From assembly GCF_900102015.1 (NCBI RefSeq), contig NZ_FNAT01000005.1:1-49262 (forward strand): a stretch of DNA of 49,262 nucleotides. The letters are read 5' to 3'. This document shows, in pieces, positions 6,977 through 15,535 of the stretch (positions are counted from its first letter, which is position 1; every line of letters begins with the position of its first letter). The position numbers were made by a program, and so were the translations under genes. The stretch is from Limimaricola pyoseonensis (GTDB taxonomy: Bacteria; Pseudomonadota; Alphaproteobacteria; Rhodobacterales; Rhodobacteraceae). The notes under the pieces were generated by a model that saw only the letters and a program-made list of their open reading frames with translations, had not been told where the DNA came from and made no database searches.

Positions 6977-9900
6977 TTCAGGTTCCCCGCGCCATAGTAG
7001 ATCACCGCGATCAGGCCGTGACCGCCGGCACCGCCCCGGGCGTCGCCGCTACCGCCGCCGCCCTTGACCGCGCCGCCGCCGCCGCAACCCCGCGCGCCGT
7101 TCTGCGCGGCGACCAGACTGTTGCCGGCCGTCGCGAAGCCATCACCGCCCTCGAAGGTGTCGTAGCCGTGCAGGGGAAAGCCGGTGACTTCGGTGCCGGT
7201 CGGGAACCAGTTGGGGATGCAGCGTCCACCGTCGAGATGGCTGAACTGCTGCCACGCCGTGACGCTCCCGGCGTTTACGACACCCCCAAGAGCGAACTGA
7301 CACGCCCCACCACCGGACGCCCCGTGGCGGTCGCCGGAGGGGATCGCCACGTTGCCGCCCTTGCCGCCGGTGTAGTTGTAGAGGCCCCCGGAACCTGCGC
7401 CGCCCTCGCCCCCGACAACGGTGTTTCGGTTCGACGCATCCGCGAGGCCCCCCTTGCCGCCATAGGCGTGGAAGGACACCCCGTGGTTCTGGAACAGCGA
7501 GTTTCCGCCATCCGTCCCCTTCACGCCGCTCGTACCCGAGCTGGAGAAGTTGTAGGCTCCGGCCCCGCCACCACCGATGATCGCCTTGTAGCGATGCGCC
7601 GTGCTGATGTTCGGGATGAAGCCAATGACGGTGCCGCCTGCGCCACCGCCGCAGGCCAAGCTGATGTCGTTCGTATCGGCGCAGGCCCCGCCGCCGCCAC
7701 CGCCGCCGATCACGATGACCTGCGCCAGACCGTTCATTGAGGGTGCGAAATCGTTGTCGGAGGTGGTGATCCAGTCGACATGCAGCGGGTAGAGCGGAAC
7801 CTGAAGGACGCCGTTCGCGAACAGGTCCAGTGTCAGCGTGTCGGTGTCGATCTCGTTCGCGGTCATCGAGCGCGCCCGCACATGGCGCGCGGTCACCGCG
7901 TCGGTCAGGATGCCGTTCTCACCGATCACCGTTTGCGGGCCCGGCGACCATTTCGAGAGCGGCGCGTTCGGCCCGGTCGTCTCGGCCAAGAACGGCTTGT
8001 GGATGAACAGGTAGTCCCGCGCCGACCCCGTGGTCTCGTAGATCCGGACGAAGGGACGCACGAAGGCGGCGTTAGCGTTCACGTCGCCCGGACGGCGCAC
8101 GAAGCCATACCGCGTCCAGACGTCCGGGTTGGACGAGATCGACTGGTCACCCGCGCCGATCAGGTAGGTGTGTGCGCCGACTTGGGTGCCCACGCTGTTG
8201 TAATAGACGAGCAGGAGCTCGGACTTCACCCGGTGGTGCGACAGCTGGACCGAGAACTCGTAGTAGGCATCCGGGTCGATCGAATAGCCCTGCTTCGGCC
8301 CGGCGTTGATGTTCGGCGGGACGAGCTGCATCTCGAGATAGCCGTTCGAGGTGGCCGCCCCGGTCGTGCTCAGCTCGTAGGTCGGGTAGTCGAAGCCCGC
8401 CCACGAGCCGTTGCGAAGTCCCATGTACTCGCGCTGCGACCAGATGGTGCCGGTGCCGCTGTAGAACCACCCGAGATCATCCATCGCGAGGTCGGAGTTG
8501 ATAATCTTGTTCGCGCCGACGCCGACCTCGAGCTTCTCGGTCGTGACCGCCCTCGACTTCAGATGCGGCGTGTCCACGCCTTCCGGCGAGATGGTGGTCT
8601 CGTCCGCCATCTTGTCGATCTTGATGTAGTCTATTTGGACCACGCCCGGGAGGTCGGCGTAGTTGACGATGAACATCGGCGCGAAGGCGCGAACGTTGAC
8701 GTTCAACCCCGAAGGGTCACTCGGATCCCACGCGTTCGTCGCAATGACCCCGTGCCCTTTGAAATAGCCGACATAGGTCGTCCACACGTTGAGGGCGGGG
8801 GTGACGCCGGATGCCGCGACATAGTGCGACGAAGACAGCGTGTTTGCGCCGGAGGTGTTGCACAGGTTGCCGAAGCGATCGAACCCGGCGATCCCGAAAT
8901 AGCAGGCCCCGCTGCCCGCCGTGCGAACGAAGCGCACCTCGATCCGGTAGAGCGCGTCCGGATCGAATGGGATCTTGGTCCCATGGTAGGCCCAGATTTC
9001 GTCGTTGCCCGAGTTGTTGCCGACAGCGAGGGACTGCCCGCCCGATTTCGAGCCGCTATCCGTGATGACGCTCGCCGCAGACGCATCACCAGAGTTGATG
9101 ATCCAGTCCGCCCACTCGTCCTCGCTGGCGAAGGTGCCGTTGAACACGCGGCCGCTGTCGGTGACGGCGAGGTGGCGCGCCGAGACGGAGCCCTTGGCGA
9201 TGAGATCGTCAGCATCGGCAACGATGGCCGTGCCCTGCCCTGTCTGGTCGTCCCAGGCAACGATCTCCCATCCCGCACTGGCACCCCCGGTCCTCGCCTT
9301 GATCACGTAGGAGGCCGAGGCGTTGCCTTGCATATCGGCCAGCACCGTGCCCTGCGCTACGACCTCCGCTTCGGCAGCAGAAGCCGGTCGCACGGTCATG
9401 CGGTAGAGCTTGATGTTCTTCGCCGCCTTCGGCCCCAGCCCGTTCCCATCGTAGTTGACGAAGAACCATGCCTGCATGTGCGAGAAGGTGCCGCTGAAGT
9501 TGGACGGCTTCCGCAGAACCGCAGAAGCGGTCCGCCGCCCGCTGCCGGAGGACCCCTCGCTCTGCGGGATCATCTCGTCCAGCCGGGCCGTTGTGACGAA
9601 CTGCCCGCCCGTCGTGTTCTCGAAATCGAAGCGTGCCCCGGCCCCGTCGAGGGAGCCGGACAGCAGCTCGAACTCGATCTCGATGTGGAAGGCTTCGCAG
9701 TCCTTGGGCCCGACCCAATGCTCTTGATTGCTCAGGTAGTAGACACCGGCGCTGCTGGCCGCCGAGATGTTCCACTGGAGGACCTTTCGCTCGGGCAGGC
9801 CGGTATCCGGGTCCTCCTCCAGATAGTCGATGGTCGTCGGGGAGGTGGACCACCAGATCGCCCCGTCGCCGAAATACTGGCTCTTGAAGACGCCGTCGCC

Positions 9901-12900
9901 GCGCTTGACCGCCGCACGCGCTGAGGTCGCAAAGGTCGCCAGAGCCGTGCCCGCCAGCGCGTCCAGGTCGAGCCCCTTCAGCTCGTCCACCTCGCCCTGC
10001 AGCTGCGTCGAGCGGGCATGGGCATCGGTGATATCCTCCAGCAGCACCATGGAGACGCGGGTGACCTGCGAGTTGTCGCCGCTGTAGTTGGCGAAGATCA
10101 AAGGGCGCATGAATGCGGCGTCCTGCCGGATCTGGGAGCCGTCGAACTCTGCGGTCCGCTCCACCCACTGATCGACCGGCAGGCTGGAGGCCCCGCCGCC
10201 ATAGACGAAATAGTGGTTCGGGTTTACGCTGGCCCCGCCCGCATAGGCCGGGTTCCACGAGGCCGAGTTGCCGTTCGCGTCGTAGCAAGTGATGCCGAGG
10301 TAGAGGTTACCGGCCTGCGCCGCCGCGTTGAGCTTGATGCGGACGGTCAGGCGGTAGCGGCGGTTGCGGTTGACCGCCCAGCGACGGCGGGTGCGGACGG
10401 CGCGGTAACCCGTGGCGATCAGGTCCTTGCCCCCGACATCCGGGTCCGTGCCCGAAACGAACTCTAGCTGTCCGGCCGTCTCGGTCATGGCCGCAAAGAC
10501 TTCCGCCGGGGAGGTGGCGTTGGTCAGGGTCTCCGGCCCGAGATCCAGCGCCGGGTCTTCGCTCATGGCGACGGCCTTGTCATCGGCGGCGACGATCTCG
10601 CCGCGCAGCTCGTCCTTGGCAGCGGTGATGAGATCGTTGGTCCCCGCCGAGGTCAGATAGTCCTGCGAGAGCGTCGCCTTGATCTCGGTCTTGTCGGTGA
10701 TGTCGTAGAACTCGAGGCCGCACCAATAGGAGCGCATGTAGTCGGTGCCGTCCGTGCCGAGGTTCTGGATGAACGGCCGCCACGATTTGCAGTCCGCGGT
10801 GCTGATCGTCACCTCGACGTCGAAGCTCTGCCAGCCGGTGACATCCGCTCCAAGCGCCTGCTCGGTATGCCACCGGCTCTCACCGCTCAGGCGGTGGATA
10901 TGGAAGCCGATCCGCGCGGGTACCGTGGAGCCGTCTGTGTAGACGTAGCCCTTGATGCGATACCTGCGGCCAGAAATGTCGCCGGGGCGCATGTCGCCCT
11001 CATAGGCGTCGCGGGCCATGCTGCGCAGAGCCTTGGTCGCTCCGTTCGGCACGCCGGAAGCATTCGCGATGACGGCAGCGGCCCCGCTCCACTCCCCGAC
11101 GCTCCCATCCTCGAAATCGCCCTTCACCGCGACCCGGCCGCCCGACATCTGGGAGATCAGCTCGAAGCCCTTCGCCGCGATCCGCTCATCCGTGGTCGCC
11201 TTGGCATAGGCGTAGCCCGAGACGGACGCCTGAACGTCCGTCTCGGTCACGACATCCTGCGCCTTCACCGCGAGGCGGTGGATCTTCAGGTGCTTGGAAT
11301 GGGCGGTCAGGCCGCCCCCGTTCCAGTTGACGAACAGATACCCGTCGTGCCGCAGGAAGGTCTGACCCTCGGCCCCGGCAGGCCGCCGCAACACCATGCG
11401 CGCGACGTTCGGCACGCCGATCTTCAGCGGCGTCTGGAGATGATCCGCGAGCTTGGCGTAGACCAGATGCACGTCCGCAGACTGGACGGTTTCCCAGTCG
11501 ATCCGCACGGCGGAATCTCCGAGGACGCCCGAGATCAGGGTGAACTCCACCTCGACCACGTAGGTCGCAGCGTTGGTCGCGCCGTTCCAGATGGACAGGT
11601 CCGATCCGAACTCGAAGCCGTCGTTCTGGGTGGAAGTGACGTTGAACTCCAGCGTCTGGCCGACGCGGTACTTCTCGGTCGCCCCCTCGGCCTCGTTGTC
11701 GATCTTGGTCAGCACGCCACCGCTGCCCCAGCGCCGCAGCGTCCAGCCGTCCTCAGTGAAGAACGGATCGCGCAGCACCGACATGCCTTCGCTGATCGAC
11801 GCGCTGATCGAGCGGGTCTCATAGGCGATGTCGCGCACGCCGTTGATAGAGGCCACGTTGGCGTCGATGTCCGACTGCACCGCGCCGAAGCGGGTTGCCA
11901 GATCGCCGGTGAAGCCCAGCACCAGCGCGTCGTGCTTGTCCAAGACCTCCTGACCCTTGGCGATCTTGTCGTTCAGGGTCGGCGCCAGGTCGACCTCTTG
12001 GATATGCACCTCCGGCGTCGTGACGGTGATCCAGCCCGACCAGTCGGTATCCTGCCGCAGACCCTTCGCCCGCACCTCGTAGGTCTGCGAGCCGACAAGC
12101 CCGTCCGAGAACCGGAGCTTACCCTCGGCCACGTCCGAGAACGTCCCGCCGGGCACCGGCGCCAGCGTCGCCTTCACCCGGACCTGCCAGCGGATCGCAC
12201 TGATGCCCTGCGCGAGCGCGACCGGCCACGAGAGCCGGATCCCGGCCCGACGCGACAGACCCGACGCATCCTCGATGACGATGCCCTCGGCCTGAAGGCC
12301 CGGCAGCGGCTGCTTGGAGATCGGCACCACGACCTGCGACGGCGCCGTCTTGGGGATCAGGTAGTCCACCGGCACCGCGTGATCGTTCGGGTCGCGCTCG
12401 CGGATGGACAGCTTGATGCAGAGCGACTCCGGGTCGAGCGCCCGGTCGGTGACCTCGAACAGCTTCGAGACATAGCCGTGCTCGTCCGACTGCCACTGCA
12501 GCGTCTCGAGCGACATCAGGTAGGAGAAGCGCGGCGGCAGGGTCAGGACGTGCCGAACCATGCGCTGCGCGTCCTCGACCCACGCAATGCCCTGCCGCTG
12601 CGCCTGGCTGTCGCGCCAGACCGCGCGCAGATCGAGCGCGCCGACAAGCCGCTGCCCGTCGCGCGCCTCGGCCGCGGCATTGACCCGCAGCGGCGCCTCG
12701 GTGGGCTCCCAGCCCGCGGCCGGGTCGGGGTGCGTGATCCGGACCGCGTTGTAGGTCTCGTCCACGGTGTCGAAGGGCGAGCTCTCAACCGGCTCGTCCG
12801 CGATCAGGTCCGCATCGGTGATGAACGCCGCGGGCAGGTCCGGCGCGCCGACGCGGATCCGCCACTGCCCGCCGGCATCGACCACCTCGCCATCGCAGGC

Positions 12901-13914
12901 CGAGAGCAGGTCATCGATGGCGTCGAGCGGCAGGTCGCCGCCGCGCTCGCCCGTGGCCATGCTGATCTCGAGGCCCGCGCGGTACTGCGCCTCACCCCCG
13001 ACCGTGGCGTCGCACTTGTCCATCGCCGCGGCCCAATTGGCGTAGGGCAGATCCGCCGCGCTTGCCCCGAGCCCGAACCGCGCGCCGCCATGGATGCGGA
13101 GCCCGCGCATCAGGTTGTAGACCTGCACCACCGGGTTCGCTGAATAGGCCCAGGTCGTGATATCGGACCAGCGCTGAGTGCCCGAGCCGCCGGCCGTGCT
13201 GTCCTGCCGCAGGTCATAGAGCCGAATGCCCTCGATCTCGAAGCGGAACTCCGGATCGCCCTGCCAGACATCCGGATCGGCCCGGAGCGTGATGATCACA
13301 TACGGCACGCTGCGACCGATCATGTCCGACGACCAGGGCCGCTCCGGATGGGTGCCGTATTTCGACAGCAGGTAGGGGTCAGCGACCTCCTGCGTGCCCG
13401 GGTAGAACTTCACCCACATCCGGCCATTGAAGTCGGGATGGCTGATCTTCTTGCCATAGTCCGCGTGATCGCCGCCGGTGAAGTCCTCCGGGTAACGGCA
13501 CTTCCGCCCGTTGACCCAGATCGCCTTGAGCGCGGTGATCGGCATGTCGCCCAGATCGATGATGGTCGTGCGGTAGGCGTTGGCGAAGTCACCCGCCACG
13601 CCATGTGCATAGTGCGGGCAGACCAGGTTGCCGGCGGTGGCGGTGTAGCCGAGCGCGGTGGTCTGCGGGGTGACGCCGCCCTGCGTCGTGACCTGCGTGC
13701 GGATCCCGGGCGACCGGCCCGCGTCATTCCTCTGCCTCTGGCGCACCACGGCCGAGACGAGCGCGGTGACGCCGACCTGCACGAGCGCGCGCACGGCGAA
13801 AGCGGTCACGGCCGACTTGATCGCGAAGTGGGTGATGATCGCAGACGAGATCGGATCGGCGGCCGCCGGGGAGGCCGTGACGACGAACGCGACGAGCAGC
13901 AGCAGGAAGGTCAT
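6973..13914 (-). CDS. J: gpJ-like tail tip / host specificity protein with polyglycine adhesin end
   Basis: 2,313 residues, about twice lambda gpJ. The ATG at 13914 (overlapping the upstream stop) is preferred over the longer open frame to 14352, which is a shadow of the upstream gene. Residues 1-22 (MTFLLLLVAFVVTASPAAAD) look like a signal or membrane segment. The next about 700 residues are the gpJ/TipJ tip core with its FN3-like part. Next come several repeated jelly-roll modules resembling carbohydrate-binding domains (for example FEDGSVGEWSG, GNLYLGITCYDANGN, SGACYFGIAGFDRFGN). The last about 240 residues are a glycine-rich block (IGGGGGGGACAD, CGGGGAVKGGGGSG). It ejects DNA and binds the host surface. 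A DUF4376-like chaperone follows. Confidence 0.88.
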   Translation of the reverse strand: MTFLLLLVAFVVTASPAAADPISSAIITHFAIKSAVTAFAVRALVQVGVTALVSAVVRQRQRNDAGRSPGIRTQVTTQGGVTPQTTALGYTATAGNLVCPHYAHGVAGDFANAYRTTIIDLGDMPITALKAIWVNGRKCRYPEDFTGGDHADYGKKISHPDFNGRMWVKFYPGTQEVADPYLLSKYGTHPERPWSSDMIGRSVPYVIITLRADPDVWQGDPEFRFEIEGIRLYDLRQDSTAGGSGTQRWSDITTWAYSANPVVQVYNLMRGLRIHGGARFGLGASAADLPYANWAAAMDKCDATVGGEAQYRAGLEISMATGERGGDLPLDAIDDLLSACDGEVVDAGGQWRIRVGAPDLPAAFITDADLIADEPVESSPFDTVDETYNAVRITHPDPAAGWEPTEAPLRVNAAAEARDGQRLVGALDLRAVWRDSQAQRQGIAWVEDAQRMVRHVLTLPPRFSYLMSLETLQWQSDEHGYVSKLFEVTDRALDPESLCIKLSIRERDPNDHAVPVDYLIPKTAPSQVVVPISKQPLPGLQAEGIVIEDASGLSRRAGIRLSWPVALAQGISAIRWQVRVKATLAPVPGGTFSDVAEGKLRFSDGLVGSQTYEVRAKGLRQDTDWSGWITVTTPEVHIQEVDLAPTLNDKIAKGQEVLDKHDALVLGFTGDLATRFGAVQSDIDANVASINGVRDIAYETRSISASISEGMSVLRDPFFTEDGWTLRRWGSGGVLTKIDNEAEGATEKYRVGQTLEFNVTSTQNDGFEFGSDLSIWNGATNAATYVVEVEFTLISGVLGDSAVRIDWETVQSADVHLVYAKLADHLQTPLKIGVPNVARMVLRRPAGAEGQTFLRHDGYLFVNWNGGGLTAHSKHLKIHRLAVKAQDVVTETDVQASVSGYAYAKATTDERIAAKGFELISQMSGGRVAVKGDFEDGSVGEWSGAAAVIANASGVPNGATKALRSMARDAYEGDMRPGDISGRRYRIKGYVYTDGSTVPARIGFHIHRLSGESRWHTEQALGADVTGWQSFDVEVTISTADCKSWRPFIQNLGTDGTDYMRSYWCGLEFYDITDKTEIKATLSQDYLTSAGTNDLITAAKDELRGEIVAADDKAVAMSEDPALDLGPETLTNATSPAEVFAAMTETAGQLEFVSGTDPDVGGKDLIATGYRAVRTRRRWAVNRNRRYRLTVRIKLNAAAQAGNLYLGITCYDANGNSASWNPAYAGGASVNPNHYFVYGGGASSLPVDQWVERTAEFDGSQIRQDAAFMRPLIFANYSGDNSQVTRVSMVLLEDITDAHARSTQLQGEVDELKGLDLDALAGTALATFATSARAAVKRGDGVFKSQYFGDGAIWWSTSPTTIDYLEEDPDTGLPERKVLQWNISAASSAGVYYLSNQEHWVGPKDCEAFHIEIEFELLSGSLDGAGARFDFENTTGGQFVTTARLDEMIPQSEGSSGSGRRTASAVLRKPSNFSGTFSHMQAWFFVNYDGNGLGPKAAKNIKLYRMTVRPASAAEAEVVAQGTVLADMQGNASASYVIKARTGGASAGWEIVAWDDQTGQGTAIVADADDLIAKGSVSARHLAVTDSGRVFNGTFASEDEWADWIINSGDASAASVITDSGSKSGGQSLAVGNNSGNDEIWAYHGTKIPFDPDALYRIEVRFVRTAGSGACYFGIAGFDRFGNLCNTSGANTLSSSHYVAASGVTPALNVWTTYVGYFKGHGVIATNAWDPSDPSGLNVNVRAFAPMFIVNYADLPGVVQIDYIKIDKMADETTISPEGVDTPHLKSRAVTTEKLEVGVGANKIINSDLAMDDLGWFYSGTGTIWSQREYMGLRNGSWAGFDYPTYELSTTGAATSNGYLEMQLVPPNINAGPKQGYSIDPDAYYEFSVQLSHHRVKSELLLVYYNSVGTQVGAHTYLIGAGDQSISSNPDVWTRYGFVRRPGDVNANAAFVRPFVRIYETTGSARDYLFIHKPFLAETTGPNAPLSKWSPGPQTVIGENGILTDAVTARHVRARSMTANEIDTDTLTLDLFANGVLQVPLYPLHVDWITTSDNDFAPSMNGLAQVIVIGGGGGGGACADTNDISLACGGGAGGTVIGFIPNISTAHRYKAIIGGGGAGAYNFSSSGTSGVKGTDGGNSLFQNHGVSFHAYGGKGGLADASNRNTVVGGEGGAGSGGLYNYTGGKGGNVAIPSGDRHGASGGGACQFALGGVVNAGSVTAWQQFSHLDGGRCIPNWFPTGTEVTGFPLHGYDTFEGGDGFATAGNSLVAAQNGARGCGGGGAVKGGGGSGDARGGAGGHGLIAVIYYGAGNLK

Positions 13915-14312
13915 ATGCGGAAGGCCCGGAGAGAGAGAGAACGGGGAACGACGGTCAGCCCTTGCGTGCCGACCGCGTAGGCCATGGGGCCTTGGCAGAT
14001 GCCCATCGAGAGGCCCTCGAGCTCGAGCACGTCGCCGGGGCGCGCCTCGGAGGGCGAGATCTCCGGCCACCAAGAGGCCGCGAGCTCGACATGGCTGGAA
14101 AAGCCCAGCGGCTTGATCTTGCGGAGCCCTTCGGCGCGGGAGCGATAGCCGCGCAGGCCGCGCCCATAGTCGTGGCCGGTCATGGCCACGACGGCGCCGA
14201 CCGTGAACAGCATGCAGTCGAGCCGGCCGTAGCGGAACGGCCGACCCTGCAGCTGCCCGAGATAAGCGCCGAGGCGCGGCTGCCAGTCGGGCAGACGGGG
14301 GTGCGCGGTCAT
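13911..14312 (-). CDS. DUF6950-like tail assembly protein (gpK position)
   Basis: 133 residues. The N-terminal DWQPRLGAYLGQLQGRPFRYGRLDCMLF has the Cys of an NlpC/P60-like fold, and HVELAASWW may supply the His. Lambda gpK, in the same position, is a JAMM/NlpC protein used in tail tip assembly. The ATG at 14312 overlaps the upstream stop (ATGA), and its stop overlaps the gpJ-like start. Peptidoglycan hydrolase activity is possible but not shown. Confidence 0.75.
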   Translation of the reverse strand: MTAHPRLPDWQPRLGAYLGQLQGRPFRYGRLDCMLFTVGAVVAMTGHDYGRGLRGYRSRAEGLRKIKPLGFSSHVELAASWWPEISPSEARPGDVLELEGLSMGICQGPMAYAVGTQGLTVVPRSLSLRAFRI

Positions 14313-14902
14313 TTCGATGTCCCCCACGGGTCGGAGGCATGCGTGCCGGCATCGCCGTAGCGGCGGAACCGATCGCCCGGCGCGCGCTGCTGCTGCGACT
14401 GGTCCGACTTCATGGCGTTGGTGGTGATCATGCCGGCAAAGGCCGAGCTCATCACCGACAGGGTCAGCGTCGCCACCCCGTTGATCGGGGGCGAGACCTG
14501 CGGCGCGGCCGTCACCACGCCCTCGAACTCGCGGCGGATGTCCAGCAGGTCGCCGTTGGCAGGGTCGAACGCCGCGAGATGGACCTGCACCGGCCGGTAC
14601 CGGACATGGTAATTCCGGACGAGCGTCTCGGCCTCCGGAGTGACCGCGAACACGATCTGCTCCTCGAGCGCGGCCGTGCCGGGCGAATGCCGCCAGGACG
14701 GGATCTCGATGCCGCCCTGCGCCCCGTGATAGAGCCGCGCTTCGCCCTCGACCGTCAGCGTCCGCGACATGCCGCCGGTCCAGAGGCCCATCGGCGCGGC
14801 GGCGCCGGTGCTCTTGTTCTCGGCCACGACCCAGATCAGCCACCGCTGGTCGATGTTCTTGCCGGCGTCGAGATGCGCCTGCGTCAGCGCGTTCCAGGTC
14901 AT
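14309..14902 (-). CDS. Minor tail / tail-tip protein (gpL position)
   Basis: 197 residues, beta-rich (LTVEGEARLYHG, IRREFEGVVTAAPQ). Its position between the 208-residue tail protein and the NlpC-like protein corresponds to lambda gpL; a DUF2163-like family is possible. I see no obvious iron-sulfur cysteine set, in contrast to lambda gpL. Overlaps both neighbours by 4 nt. Confidence 0.7.
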   Translation of the reverse strand: MTWNALTQAHLDAGKNIDQRWLIWVVAENKSTGAAAPMGLWTGGMSRTLTVEGEARLYHGAQGGIEIPSWRHSPGTAALEEQIVFAVTPEAETLVRNYHVRYRPVQVHLAAFDPANGDLLDIRREFEGVVTAAPQVSPPINGVATLTLSVMSSAFAGMITTNAMKSDQSQQQRAPGDRFRRYGDAGTHASDPWGTSK

Positions 14903-15525
14903 AGCTTCTGCACCCAGCGAAAGGAGAGCCCGTCCGAGAGCGCGCCGGAGGCCTGCACCGGGGAGAAGTCCTCGGTGGCGACCACGGCCTCGATCACGGG
15001 GCTCGCGAGATAGACGGTGGCGCCCGGATCCTCGTGCTGCTCGAGGGGCGCCAGGATGGAGACGGACGGGGTCACGCCCTGCGCGTTCGCGACCGCGTCC
15101 TCGAGGACGCGGTGCATGTGGCGGATGGTCCGCCCACCGGACGCGATGGCGGTCGCGAAGAACGAACCGGCCGGGATGCGGTAGTTGGCCGGCAGACCTC
15201 CGAAGGCCATCTGGTTGAGCCCGGACGTGGACGCGATCGAGCAGGTCGGCGTGCCGGAGGTCGGCATGTGCTTCGGGGTGACCAGAAACGAGCCGTTCGC
15301 CTCGAGCAGCCAGTCGGCCTTCGCCTCGATCGCCGCCATGGCGGCGTGGCTGCGCGCCGACACCGACACCAAGCCGTGCCAGAGTCGGGTCGCGTATCCG
15401 GTCCGGATAATCGCGCCGCCGCGGGTGCGGTTCTGCTTCAGCGCCGGCGCGAGGTGGAACGTGGCCTGCGCGATGGCGGCCGGGCCGAAGAACCCGGCCA
15501 GAGAGATGGGGAAAGACAGGGGCAT
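14899..15525 (-). CDS. Distal tail-type protein (gpM position)
   Basis: 208 residues following the tape measure gene by 10 nt. It probably forms the ring at the end of the tail tube that joins it to the tip. No catalytic motif. Part of the tightly coupled tail-tip block. Function by position only. Confidence 0.65.
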   Translation of the reverse strand: MPLSFPISLAGFFGPAAIAQATFHLAPALKQNRTRGGAIIRTGYATRLWHGLVSVSARSHAAMAAIEAKADWLLEANGSFLVTPKHMPTSGTPTCSIASTSGLNQMAFGGLPANYRIPAGSFFATAIASGGRTIRHMHRVLEDAVANAQGVTPSVSILAPLEQHEDPGATVYLASPVIEAVVATEDFSPVQASGALSDGLSFRWVQKL

Positions 15526-15535
15526 GGGGTCCTCT

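Noticed and set aside
7780-9924. Plus-strand open frame of 714 codons over the tip gene
   Set aside because: Antisense shadow with Arg/Val/His bias and no start signal.
10867-13143. Long plus-strand open frame (758 codons) antisense to the tip protein gene
   Set aside because: High GC makes antisense frames open. It has no SD, no domains and an unnatural Arg/His/Val-rich composition; the minus-strand gene has clear phage domains.
13915-14352. N-terminal extension of the tip protein frame to 14352
   Set aside because: It overlaps the DUF6950-like gene for its full length; an ATG at 13914 with stop-start overlap is the natural start.
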